Part shown: piece after piece, positions 34,090 to 45,699 of the stretch | Numbering within the stretch: the first letter of the stretch is position 1 | Layout: the number at the start of each line of letters is the position of its first letter | Source: Panaeolus papilionaceus | Lineage: Eukaryota; Basidiomycota; Agaricomycetes; Agaricales | NCBI GenBank assembly: GCA_015501605.1 | Contig: JADNRZ010000013.1 | Span: 1,116,001 to 1,180,000 of the forward strand | Direction: 5' to 3' | DNA: 64,000 bases | Position numbers and translations under genes: made by a program | Notes under the pieces: model-generated | Seen by the model: the letters and a program-made list of their open reading frames with translations, nothing else | Database searches by the model: none | Told to the model about the DNA's origin: nothing

Positions 34090-36468
34090 AACCTATGGTG
34101 GAGAGATATTGGGGGTGTCGTAGGTGCGTCAAGGATATAAGGGAGGATAGGAGAAGAGGAAAAGACTTGGATACAAAGAGGTCTTTTATAATGTTGATGC
34201 AATTGGACAAAGGGCCCTCGGAGGTCATTATAGGATTTGTATCTGCGTTCATTGCCATTGTGGTGATATCTCTTCATCATGCCAGGACCTGTGCGGTGCA
34301 TCGAGGCTGCATCGGTTTCGGTTTGGTTGGCCATGTTTTGTTCTGTCTTGTGTCATACACCAAGATATTGTCCTTGTTTGGAATACCGATGAATGACAAG
34401 CAGAAACAACCCGAACCCTTGACAACTTTCTCATGTTTCGTATCATCGCTCTCACTGTTGATCAGTGCCTTGACGGTCATGAATCCCCATGCACCCTTCA
34501 AGACTGGTTTTTTACTTTTGAGAGAGCTCTCTTAGCTTCATTTTTCTCTCTTCGAACCAGGGAAAGTGATGAATCTATCATTGAGTGAAACGAAACACCA
34601 TAGAGAATCCAACAATAATTGCCCATTCCCCACCCGCAGCCCGAAATAAACCAACCCATCCCGTCTAACATCACTTGAAACAACGATTGACCGGTATATG
34701 TATCTATAGACTTGATATCATCAGAATGAACACCCAATCGACACGGCTCGGCTGATGCCCTATCAATTCTCAAAGCACTGTCAATCCCTCCCATTTTCCA
34801 CGGATCGGCCTTTCTACTCCTCCCCACCACTCCCCGGCCCATTCACTCCCTACGTATGCATATCTATTCAAACGCATTGCATTCACTCTTGATCAAACTT
34901 CATTTACCCTCAACTCCCTCTCATCCGTGCTACCCCCACTCACGCCGCTCGACCCTGCAGCACCGCCTCGTTGCTTACCCAACAGCACTCTGACACACTC
35001 ACCCAATTTGGTCTCTGGCGAATCTTCCGGGATCAACACAGTAAGTAAACACACCCTGGCCCGACCCGGTCTGTCCATAACTGCGACGGCTCCCACGCGG
35101 TGTTTATCACAGCTACATACCTGTTCTTGTCGTCGTCATCAACAATGACGAATGCCCTCGCTTGCCTGCTCTCATCGTTGTGATGTACAGCGTGCAGAGT
35201 GTGTATTTACTTTTTTTCGCTCCCACTGTAACTGAGTATCGTTATGCGCCGCCTTGGAGGGGTGTTTCAATGTTTGAGATACAGCATCATAGTTGAAGTG
35301 GGTTCAACATTGGTACGCGGGCTCTGGGTAGCGTCATCAACGTTGTGGGCTCGTCTTTGAAGACGTCATTCTCTATGAATCTTTCAGGCTGCTCAATGAA
35401 AATTCACTTACGACAGCATGGCTACTGGTATGTACGCATGTATGCCACACGTTCGAAGGACGAAAACAAGAAAAGCCAAGTTAGGCAATTATGACGTCTA
35501 CACCGCCTCCTCCCGATCTTTTAACACGCGTCACCTCGCTCCCCTAAGTGTCGTACCTCCCAATCTTCATCCGATTGCGTCAATACCTTGATTTGCATCC
35601 CTCGTCCGCCCACACTGCGCATAGCATATCTTAAGTAATTAAAAGAAGTAGTTGAGACTTTGTCCAAGAACATCCTGGAACACGATCGGTCAATGAATCC
35701 CCATATTTGGGTGTCCCGACGGTGTCAAGCTAAAGCTTAACAGCAAATAGCCAAGAGGTCGTTTGCCGCTCGACCCTTGTCGATCTTGTCGGGATTAGAA
35801 CTGACGAGGCATTTCCGCTCCCTTCAGAAATTGCTCGTAAAACTCCTAATCACTAACACCTCATTCACCGAGTCTTCATTACCCCTAAGACTATGTGCTA
35901 CGCTTTCCTTCGCGAAAATTTTCAAAAACTTTTCTAAACTGCACCGCAGAGCTCAACATTCCAACCTCCGACTTACCTCTCCCTGCCTTCCTCTACTTCA
36001 CGCTCAAAACGCAAAATACCCCAGCGAGCACGAGCGCTCCCGGGATCCCCAACGCAGCGCTCAACGTGCGTGTACCGTGCATGCCATGACCGGCGCAGTG
36101 ATGTGTGCACAGCCTCGTTCGTATCCCGACTCCGAGTATTCTCTCCGGGGTCGTAGAATTTCTATGGATCGAATTATGTACTTACTATCTGACATCCATG
36201 TATGAATGAATGAATGAATGGAAAAGAAATAATTATGATACGCCGGCCGGATCGTGGTTTGTTGCGAGGTCCGCGTTCGTAGAAAAGTACGTATACTTTG
36301 GCTGGTAATCCAAGAGATGAAAATTGAAAATTGGGTGCCCTGCCCTTGACCCCAGCCTTTCATTGGCAGAGTAGTCTTTCTGCGACCATGAGTGAAGTAC
36401 CGATGTACCGACGCAGCAATCGAAAGTGTTCGAGCTCTGACTCTGGCTAAGTAGACTAGGAGCACGAG
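34090..36468. other. Intergenic, no supported gene
   Basis: Several open frames up to 146 codons occur on both strands, but none has a recognised domain. A possible minus-strand exon pair near 35150-34990 is described under findings. A TGAA microsatellite lies at about 36202-36219. Confidence 0.35.
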
Positions 36469-36516
36469 TTGACCTCTCCATCCATATCACCCCTACCCTC
36501 CTTTGTTATCCCCATC

Positions 36517-36662
36517 TTATCTCCCCGCGTTATCTTATCTCCCGCTTCCCACCACATCACTCCGAACCTGCCCCCTGCCCAACTAACATCTTATCTCATC
36601 TTATCTCGCCAATGTCATACCGTCTGCTCTGCTGCTGCCAGTGTGGTCATCTCATCTTATCT
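36517..36662 (+). promoter_or_regulatory. Cluster of six AGATAA (GATA-factor) sites
   Basis: TTATCT (AGATAA on the minus strand) occurs at 36517, 36530, 36535, 36591, 36601 and 36657, six copies in 146 nt. This is the core recognised by fungal GATA factors of nitrogen, iron and light regulation. No clear gene starts beside it, so the target is unknown. Confidence 0.4.
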
Positions 36663-37309
36663 GCTGTGCCTGTCATGCGCATGCCAACCAGGTCGATGTA
36701 ACTCGGTTAGAGCCTCCATCATGACAGCTTCTCGATCGTTTACTACACCATGCGACGTGGGTATATGGGTGTGGGTTTTATCTCCCTGCGCTGTGGGCAG
36801 TTTTCGATAGAGTAGACCTCGAGTCCGTATTCACAATCAAAACGATCCTCGACCTGCACCTTTGTGATAGTCCGCAAGTAATTATTAGATGCTGGTATAT
36901 CTGCGCAGGTGCTAGAATACAGTCATTCTCTGTGATTTATCGATAGAACGAGAGTGTATGCCCTCCCAGTTGTATTTGTAAACTCTAATAAAAAAGAAAA
37001 CAAAAACTCCTTCTGAAATTGACCCATACAGCTGCACGTTCATCTTCGTACTGAAGTCTTCTCTTACGATTTAGCTGTACATGTATCGAGGGTCAGTATG
37101 TTCCATCGAACGACCGCGAGGGTTATGAGCTTAATGACCCCCCGAGACGATCACGTGCACCATTATGCTCCTCCGGCATACCATCCACCATCCAACCCCT
37201 TACTTCAATTCTCTTTCTTCATATGCCACAGTTATTTAAATTTTTTTCGCGATCCGCGCAGTTGAACATGAGTGTTACCAAATCAAACTGACTCCCTTTG
37301 GCCCAACCA

Positions 37310-37513
37310 TGGTGCCGTTTCAGGTGCTCAGACGTCGAGGATGCCCATCATCTCTTCGTAACTTGCCCCTGATTTACCACATATCACGAGGAAGCCAATA
37401 ACGACCACAGAAATGAATTTCAAGCTCTATTAGATTCCTCAACAATTTTACCAAACACTGTCAAGTTACTGGACACCACCATTACCAATCTGTTCCTCGA
37501 TAAATCACCATGA
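37310..37513 (+). mobile_element. Relic of a non-LTR retrotransposon (C-terminal end)
   Basis: One frame reads WCRFRCSDVEDAHHLFVTCP, a zinc-knuckle pattern typical of the C-terminus of fungal LINE polyproteins, then an in-frame stop (37370), then FTTYHEEANNDHRNEFQALL and a stop at 37511. No reverse transcriptase or RNase H domain remains. The call rests on the C-x3-C..HH..C pattern and following text. Confidence 0.5.
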
Positions 37514-38260
37514 CCCTCTGCTTAAAGGTACTTTTACATTTGTCTTTCCCCTCTTTTGCCCCATCTTCACGCTCACTTACTCGAATTTTGCACATCATTC
37601 ATACCATCTGCATTCGACTTGCAGTTTATATTCGGGGTTCCACTCGGCGTCATTCTTGCTTTCTTTTCAAAATCATTGCCTTTGACAACAAACCGGAACA
37701 ATCCTTAACCCTTCTCTCTCACTTATGATCTTAACTGATAAATTTTTCTTGCTCTTCTCATTAATCTCCTATTTATCGTGAAAAGTTCTTCTTTTCTTTT
37801 CTATTGCAAAGACTGGTGAGGTTCTAGTTACTTTTTCTGTGGTTCATCTCAAAAACGACACGAGAGCACAGAATCTGTCATTCTTTGTCGCCTGCCGGTG
37901 CTATTAGTCGCCTTCTCTCATGCGCTTTTCACTTATTTCTTGGTCACCCGACGATGTAGGAGACAATGGACAATGGGCAAATATAAGAAACTGCGAGATA
38001 AGATGAAGCAACTAGTTCTGTCTATTCGATGTCGTCTGGCGTGCTACGAATTTGTCAACTTATTCACCTCAATCCAAATTAGCAACAGAAATCACAGGAT
38101 AATATCAATATGCGTAGGTATGATGTCATCCCTTAGCTTGCGTGAACCCACCAGGTGACAACTGAAGTCCTGCCTGAGCGCGGGAGCATTGGAAGCAAGA
38201 GCACATGTCTATAAATATGGTTTCAACCCTATAGCCATCATAAGAACGGCTGACTATCAA

Positions 38261-40048
38261 ATGTCCGTACTATCCATCACAGGAAGGGTTTCAGTCCAAG
38301 CCTGCAAGTCTGTTTCGAACGGTGACAGGCTTTGGTGTATTTTGTACGAAATACCATGACATACAAATTAATACAATACACTTGCTGACTGCTTCACCAA
38401 ACAGAATCCTGGGTCCCACAGGCGCAGACAAGAGTAGCGTAAGTTTCGATGGGCTTCGCATGTTTACATAGATTACTTATCATTTTCATTAATTCCGATT
38501 GAAGCATTAGCTCCAGACGGTCAATCCTTGGGGATATCGAAGGATCAACTGGCCGGATTCACCCAAGAAGTGACTGCTTATGAAGTGAAGAATGCAGTAG
38601 TGCAATGGGGTCAGCATATCTTTACAATCTATTTAATCAACGCCCCTGGTTTCTCTGATAGCAAAATATCGGAGCTGGAAATTATTACAAAGGTTCAACA
38701 GTGGATGACAGACCAAGGGCCCGGGTGAGCACTGAGCAATATCAGATGTAAATTTGATGTCATTTCACTAGCACCATGTGTTCCCACTTTCTTTCAATCA
38801 GCGTTGGGGCGATCCGTGGGGTATTGTATCTCAGTCCAATAACCGACACGAGGATCCCAGGGAGCGAGCGTCGGACAGTCATAATGATTCAATCGCTGCT
38901 AGATGACAAAACTTGTGACTGTGTAAACATTGTTACTACTATGTGGGACAGGGTGAGCAACCCACAAGCCCAAAAGCGCGCGGAGGCGAACTTTGCACAA
39001 ATCCGAGATGGCATCTGGAAGATCTTGTGGTTTCACGCACTACTTCTAGTATTCGTGAGTTTTAACATCGTGGTTCCAGCGGTTAATTGTTAGAGGTGCA
39101 AAGATAATAGGTTGCATAACAACTATAATTCGGCTATTCAAATCATGCAGGATCTTGTGGAGTCAACAAGGTGAATGTCCGGTCCTCTTCGAAATGGAAA
39201 AATCACACCAGATGATCGTTCAGCTCCATTTCTCTACCAGGAGCTCCTCGTCCGCATCACTAATGCTCAACAAGAGAAGGAACTCCTCTGACAGGACAAG
39301 ATGCACCTCATCACCAATCCTAACCCACAACTTGAATCGTTCGTGCTTTCGAAACTTCCGGAGGTCAAAAACGACCTTGCAAAGTTCATAAGACAGCTCG
39401 TCACGTTTGGTAGGCCGGATTCGAAGGGGTACCAGAGCGATGCGTCTACCAAGACCTGCTGGATCACGTCAATGAGGCTCGAGAGGAGCTAGCAGCATTG
39501 AAACAAGCTCCCCCTTACCTCCACACAAATGCTAATCATGTCCGGCAGGAAACGCTCATGCATCAACTTAATCTTGTTGAATGTGATCTCGAGCAATCTG
39601 TGATAACTCTTCTGGAGCGGCACCCCGCTGGAGGGATATAGGAAGGTATTCTTCACTCTCTATAATATCTCATTTAACTGACTACCTTTCAGCTGTGGAA
39701 CACGCCCTCGAACCACCCATAATGCTGAAAGAGGCTTTACCATTATGGTCTCCGCCCTTGCCGAGTGACCTCATTCCCACACTCACCGATACCACTACAG
39801 ACTTGGGAATGATGTCCACAGATCTGACACCCGACAGCCTCACGACTCGTGTTGCTGCGCATTTAGGCAATAACGTCGGCGTATCAATGGAGGCTGGCCC
39901 CCATCCCACCTTCACTGTCCCAACGCTAGGCAGTGAGAATTCCTCGCCTCTCGCTCCTGCAGAGCACCGCGAGGGTCGCTTGCAGAGAGGTCTCCAATCC
40001 CTGAAGCATAAACTCCAATTTCGCTCTAGACACGAGGGTCGTCGTTGA
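38261..40048 (+). pseudogene. Decayed AIG1-like GTPase (copy C)
   Basis: Homologous to copies A, B and D along its length: MSVLSITGRVSVQAC, LILGPTGADKSS, IEALAPDGQSLGISKDQLAGFTQE, NAPGFSDSKISELEI, VLYLSPITDTRIPGS, IVTTMWDRVSN, and a C-terminal EHALEPP..LTTRVAAH region like copy D. Several lesions are visible. The last P-loop Gly is Asp (codon 38427). The switch-2 DTPG has become NAPG. No good acceptor precedes the IEALA exon. The donor after GIWK reads AT instead of GT. An in-frame TGA stands at 39289, and the frame shifts after VTFG (about 39410). A GTP-binding product is not expected. Most of the 3' end is still readable. Confidence 0.8.
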
Positions 40049-41404
40049 TAGTTAGGTAACTTGCCCACACTACCCTCTCCCCCCTTTGCGTCACGGCTTG
40101 TATGGTTCTCGTTGCTCCCATCGTATCACCTCTTCTTGTGCATCTCTTCTTCAGTTACATATGATTCTGTTTTTTGCGTCCATGAATGAGCCTCGGGCCC
40201 ATGCATCTCCACTTTCTTGATTTTGGGCAATTTCCGCAACTTATCAGGCCCGCGCCTACACCACGCTATTATGTTCTTTTTTCACATGTTTAATTTCGGG
40301 TTTCTTATGTCTTTTCTGTTCGCTTTCCCCTTCGTTAGTTGTCCTTGTACCTCTCGTTCTCGTTTTGCAGATAGCTCACTTTGTAGACTATATCAACTGG
40401 ACGCTAGCCTACCGTTACAATTGGATCACTTTGTACTCCCTAGATTTCGTACCGGAGTTTCGTTTTCACTTCTTTTTGTCGTATCAGTACTCACAGCCGT
40501 CTTCAGTTTCAGTCGTCTTTCGGCGTCTCCCAGCCTCTTAGCGCTGCCAGCCGTGTCTGGTTTAGTTTCCTTAGTCTTTCCTTTCGTCCTACGTAGCCAC
40601 CGTCGTTGGCTTTCGTATTCAGTCACCATCGCCGTCGCTTTTTATGCCAGTCAGTCCCAGTTCTTTTTTTGATCGCTCCCAGTCGTCCACCGTCGCCGTC
40701 GTCGACATTTTCTTAGTCTTAGTCGTCCCAGTCTTCGTATACCACCACGTAGTTTAGTCTCTCAGCTCCGCCGCCGATGATCTAAATCGCTCTGCATCGT
40801 ATCAGCTTCATACGAATAAGATTCCGTGACGTACTAGTGTAGGACCAACTGATGGGCCCTCTTCCAAAGACAGCTGGGCGTACCACTTTTGAAGCACACG
40901 ACGCGATCCATCGCCTGAAACCTCAAGTACATGGGGCGCGCACCGATGCTGGTGAAAGCAAGTAGCTCCAGCGTAATATAGAAACGTAATTTCAATTACA
41001 GATATACTGGCTACAGACACGAAGCTTTAATGACGATAGAGGCCCAACCAACAGAACCGAATCCCATACACGATATTTATACAAAAAAAAACCCAAGATG
41101 TTAGATGTTGCACGACGAAAGAGAGTAAGGAAAATGGAGGCGAGAGGTACACGAAAAGAGGGTATGGGTGAAAGGAGGTTTGTTTGTGGAAGCATCGACG
41201 AGGGGGAGGTAGTCCACTATGTGGAGTTAGCTGCTATCGCAAGACCACTTATGATCGTTTAATTAAATACTCCCGTACTGGATGAGAGTGGAATCCACTG
41301 AATGCGATCGCGGAGCTTCGAGCAAGGACGATGTCTCATGGTAAGCAGATCTGGCGTGTCGGCGCTCAATAATACTGCCACAAACAAGGATGCAAATCAT
41401 TTAG
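40049..41404. other. Intergenic, T-rich, no supported gene
   Basis: A 151-codon frame at 40217-40672 reads as Ser/Phe-rich low-complexity sequence and is not called. CGTC-rich short repeats occur near 40680-40790. Confidence 0.35.
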
Positions 41405-43520
41405 CTAGACCTCCAAGCGAGAATAGCAAGTGGACCCATACCCAACAAAAGAGGCCGAGTGACCTGTCCTTCTGACTCGTCGTTTACTCTGGTTATCCTC
41501 GTATTGGTCCGTTTCGTCCACAATCTCTTCGGAGATGATTTCCTCAATAATATCTGATAATCTCTCAGGAACGGTCGATGATGCGAAAGCGTCTATTAAC
41601 GTACCTTCCAGTGTTACAACACCGAGGGCTCCGCCTGGTCTCCCTGGTGTTCGACTAATGAGAAGGAGATGAGCCCTGCCGGTTTGGCTATCGATCGCGG
41701 TATGGGATAAATATATGAGCTTGAGAGAAATGACGAGGCTTGGCAAAGATGTGACCCACAAGTAGTCCAGAGCCTGGAAAGAATTTATTGACGGAGGCGC
41801 CTCTGGCAGAATCGAAAGAGGAAACGAAGAGACAGGCAACGCCTTTTTGGGATCATAGGTAAGAAGCTGAAAATAAAAAACATAAGTTTCGGATCATTAT
41901 TGCCGACAGTGTGTGCGAAAGGCACACACCTCGGTGGTCGTAGAAGAGGACTTACCATCTTCACGAGTAACAATCCGATGAAATTGTCTCTGTTTCCAGG
42001 CTCATGAACCGGTATTCTGGAGTAACCGCTCTGCGAACTGTCAGAGAACATCAAGAGAACATAACAGTCGAGGTCAGCAGGGATCGGAGTAAAGCCATAG
42101 TCCGAGGCAAAGTCACAGAAATGCGGTCACGTACATCGCGTGAACAGCTCCGTAGTCCAAAATATCATCGGCGCTGAGAACAACGACGTCCTGGGGTGGG
42201 AGGGCATGTCAATATTACAACATCCCCCGTTTAGGATAGAATTGAATACCTTCATCGGTGTCATTATGCTCTCCACCCCCTTTGTGTTGAGCTCCAGGAC
42301 GCCATTCAATATTGTGATTTCGTCATCCCGTAGGGGCTCTTCTCCGGCTTGGTGGAACTGAAGGAAGCTTTTCAGCTCCGCTTTCTTATAAGTATGTTGT
42401 TCGTTTTCGCCCAAAATCCAATCCAGTAACTTGGCAATGGGCCATGCCACAGGTGCTAATGCGGAATGAGCATGACATACAAAGGGTAAAAACGAGCGAC
42501 TCACCTAGGACATACATCAGCGTGAGCACAAGAGGTGTGCATCGCGCTCCAATCGCGAGTCCATAATGGACGCTGAGGGATTGGGGTATAATTCTAGAGA
42601 TGCAGAAGAACAGATGTTCGCTTATCAGAGATGCAACGAGGCGAATAATACTCGAAGCTCACTCTCTGGAGAAGAAGGGAATGGAAGGCATGATAAGACT
42701 TTAGACACAAATATAGATGCGAATAGCACACCCAAAAATAACTGAGAACAACATTAATCCGAAGGGCACAGATAATGGGGACAGGATGGCTCACGTACCA
42801 ATGGCCGTTGTTGATATCACAATAGCCAGAAATCCACCCCCGAGCTGTAGAATATGATAAGAGATGCGAGCGTTTGAAGCAATGAGCTGTTACGAACAGC
42901 AGCGTCGAGGAAGATTGGTAAACTTTCATTGACAATCTGAGGTTATTTCAGTACGGTGCCTATGTATATCACAAGCAAAACGAGCGTACCACATTACCGA
43001 GGAGGAGGACCTGGTAACAACAAGACCACGGTAAGCAACGACGCACGTTTGTCACGAAATAGCAGACATACCACTAAGACCCAGTGTTTACCGCGTTGAA
43101 GTAGTCGGAGGACTGTTAGAAGCAATAATTGTGTTCAGAATGAGGGTTAAATCCAATCCTTTCATCATTCACCTCTGTGGGCATCTTGACGCTCCTTCTT
43201 ACTCTCTGATGATGTAGCCAGCACGCGAAGATGCAGCTCATCAAGGCCCATTAGCCCCAGCGTCAATCTAAGATAGTGGCATACATTTAGATAAAAACTG
43301 TATAGAGGCATTGAAAGAACCTGACTTACCCGGCGAAAACCCCTCCAATTATTACCAGCAAGGCGCTGACAGACACATGGTACCAGAACTCGGGCGACCC
43401 CCGCTCGACTCCAGGGTGGCCAGTCTTGTGCTTCTTCTTTTTGTCAATGACCTCTAGAAATGGAGAGGCACTGACTACACGTAACGCAGTCAGTAGATAG
43501 GACAGTCGTTTGGTGTTCAT
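41405..43520 (-). CDS. CNNM/Mam3-type DUF21-CBS membrane protein (copy 1)
   Basis: About 400 residues in roughly a dozen exons. Family members sit in vacuolar or plasma membranes and affect Mg2+/metal homeostasis. It starts MNTKRLSYLLTALRVVSASPF (signal-like), then a lumenal segment and a helix VSVSALLVIIGGVFAG. DUF21 follows: LTLGLMGLDELHLRVLATSS, VLLLGNVIVNESLPIFLDAA, LAIVISTTAIVIFGIIPQSLSVHYGL, CTPLVLTLMYVL, APVAWPIAKLLDWILG. The CBS pair begins at DDEITILNGVLELNTKGVESIMTP and runs through SGYSRIPVHEPGNRDNFIGLLLVKML to GGALGVVTLEDIIEEIISEEI. The start 43520 is chosen for its signal sequence. The C-terminal tail is shorter than in copy 2. It forms a same-strand tandem pair with the 45.7 kb gene. 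Confidence 0.82.
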
Positions 43521-44172
43521 GGTATGAGAAGAAGAAAAACCAATCTCAGGGTCCTCCCGAAACGCGACTTCTTGGTTGATAGTTCGCCTCCCGGCCCGCT
43601 TCCCCGGGTGCCTATCCGATCCAATTACAACGCGCCGGGCTGACGACCGATTCACGCGCATTGTCACCGACGTGTGTAATCTGCTTGTATCAAAGCCAAT
43701 TGAAATATACATCAGTCACTCAAAAGTTTCAAGAGATATACAAAGCTTCAGTCATGACAGTTTGTTATGTGCTGTAACTCAACGTACGCACTCATAGAGC
43801 GGAGTTTAAGTCCTTATCTGGTCTAGAATCAAGGTTGGTGTCGCATGCGGCGTTATCCATCCTACTCGACACTATGTAGTCGCTTCAATTTTCTAGTCGT
43901 GTGAGCAGTTCAAACTATAGAGTTTCGCTGCATCCGTGTCAAAAATGACAGGCGATACACGGCCGAAGTAACGGCGCTCGTCAGTGTGAGATTATGACTT
44001 GCCATTCTCAGAGATCCAACACTTGGCATTGTCTTGGAGTTCATGATGCGGTACGCTTACTGTGAAGCAATGGCCATCATCTTCCAGGCTCCATCTCGCT
44101 ATTGCAAGGGGACGATGAGAAGCCACCAAATATGTAATCTCTAGAGCTTACGCAAATGGATTCCGTCCAATA
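43521..44172. other. Intergenic, promoter side of CNNM copy 1
   Basis: No gene recognised between the start of CNNM copy 1 and the stop of the 44.2 kb gene. Confidence 0.4.
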
Positions 44173-45009
44173 TCATGTGCCAAACCCGCGCCTTGACGAG
44201 TGGAAACGAAATATTGGCACAACCAACAGACACCAGGAAGCGATAGGCAAACGGCGAGGTCGTCTCTTCCCTTTGGGCAAAGTCTGCAGCAGTTGACCTT
44301 GAATCAGGTTGTAGGCGGTGAGATCCCATGGGTCCAAAACCTGATTGCTCTTCGGCGACTCAATTACCAGTGACTCCACAACATCCAAACAACGGAGCAC
44401 CACTACGCGGCTCCCTTCGTTTTCCGGCAATGTAGACCTTTCAAAACAGGCTGTGATGATTCCTAGACGAAGCCATTGGTTTACAGAAAGACGAAACAAA
44501 CGTAGTGGGAGTCGCATACCTGAATTAAATTTCATTCTTGGCCGGGTCCATGGACCACAATGTGGCGTCTTAAAATACATCTCATGCTGAGACTGTTCTG
44601 TTACTGCCCGGAAGGTTATAACAGGAGAGTTGGCGTAGTTGATTTCAAGTGGGTCGGAGAGGGTGAAGAGAAGATGTGACGCAGGTGAAATTGGGCGAAG
44701 ACTGGCGACGTTGCGTACAACTTCGGCCAGGTTATTGGTAATCAGACCATCGGATTCAAGTTGCGTCAGGATGCAGTTGTAGCTTTTACGTTGGGGTATA
44801 GAAAGGAGGGAAAGGCACCACGGTTTCTGGCGACGAAACTTGCTGGGACGTTGTGGGAGGTCGTAGCCATGTGAAAATGATGCTGGGTTATCGCTTGGTG
44901 TGATGCGAAAACGAATCTCCCCAGAAATACGAGGTCGATCAGAGGGCCAGTGATAATAAAGGAAACCCCTAGTTCCACTCGGATAGAGGAAGTATCGTCC
45001 CTTTAGCAT
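44173..45009 (-). CDS. Protein of unknown function, paralogue of the 58.4 kb gene; N-terminus broken
   Basis: 259 residues from exons 44520-45009 and 44173-44462. The second exon is 290 nt, exactly the length of the matching exon at 58.4 kb. Shared text includes FPSGTRGFLYY-like PSGTRGFLYYHWPSDRPRI, RFRITPSDNP, LLFTLSDPLEINYANSP, ITACFERSTLPE and VVVLRCLDVVESL. Upstream of the chosen ATG the paralogue's N-terminal part is recognisable in another frame (RPILTLDANKIYK, then a stop at 45093-45095), so the original start was lost through a frameshift. The remaining frame is open and correctly spliced. It is either a shortened protein or an early pseudogene. It lies between the two CNNM copies. 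No known domain is recognised. Confidence 0.6.
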   Translation of the reverse strand: MLKGRYFLYPSGTRGFLYYHWPSDRPRISGEIRFRITPSDNPASFSHGYDLPQRPSKFRRQKPWCLSLLSIPQRKSYNCILTQLESDGLITNNLAEVVRNVASLRPISPASHLLFTLSDPLEINYANSPVITFRAVTEQSQHEMYFKTPHCGPWTRPRMKFNSGMRLPLRLFRLSVNQWLRLGIITACFERSTLPENEGSRVVVLRCLDVVESLVIESPKSNQVLDPWDLTAYNLIQGQLLQTLPKGKRRPRRLPIASWCLLVVPIFRFHSSRRGFGT

Positions 45010-45699
45010 TGCGCCATACAGCAGCTTAATGGTACCAGTCGCTAGATGAATACGCGGAGATTGTTTTTCGGACAGGTCAAACGCCGGCTGTCCTACTTGT
45101 AAATTTTGTTTGCGTCCAGCGTAAGAATCGGTCGAAATCCGCGAGAACCTGTCTTCCTCGATACATAACTTACTTGTCCAAGCGCGCTTTGGGTGAATAG
45201 TTTCGGCGTACGAATTCCACGGGTTGTTGGAAGCATCTCCTCAGCGATCGTGAGCTTGTGATGGACACACAGCTGCTGGTCTCGAAGTTGATGGTGGTGG
45301 TTCGTGGGCAGGGACGCGACGCGACCTCGCTGTGCATGTGACTACCTGCACGCAATCGGCAAATCCCGAACAGGGTTGATGCTCAAAACTGCATTGATCC
45401 CGAAAACCTCCATCAGATCTTCATTGAATCCAAGGGTTGGGTTTCTAGTGTCATATTTAAGGCGTCTCGCAAAGGGGTCTGACATGAACACACTTGAACA
45501 TATCATAGTATCGAGCATAAGTCCTAGATGTTCTGATACTCAAACTGGATACCAGTGCACCTTGAAAAATGAACGAAACCATCACAATAAAAATACGAAT
45601 TACATCTCCAAGTCTAAGGCATATTACCCTCATTTCGCCCTTTCGCCTCTCAACTAAGCTCAACTCAGAAGATTACCCTCTTTCATCCCCCCTTCCTCC
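45010..45699. other. Remnant N-terminal exon of the 44.2 kb gene and intergenic DNA
   Basis: 45093-45350 (minus) keeps frameshifted pieces homologous to the N-terminus of the 58.4 kb protein, including a GTCGCGTCGCGTC phrase shared near 45325 and 58470. The rest, to the CNNM copy 2 stop at 45700, shows nothing else. Confidence 0.45.

Noticed and set aside
34095..34535. 146-codon plus frame with hydrophobic stretches
   Set aside because: No family motif, starts inside the upstream region of the 34.1 kb gene, and no supporting neighbour copy.
35777..36205. 142-codon plus frame
   Set aside because: Composition does not look like a folded protein, and no splice chain or motif supports it.
40217..40672. 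151-codon plus frame
   Set aside because: Ser/Phe-rich translation of T-rich DNA with no homology-like text; it lies in the 3' flank of a pseudogene.
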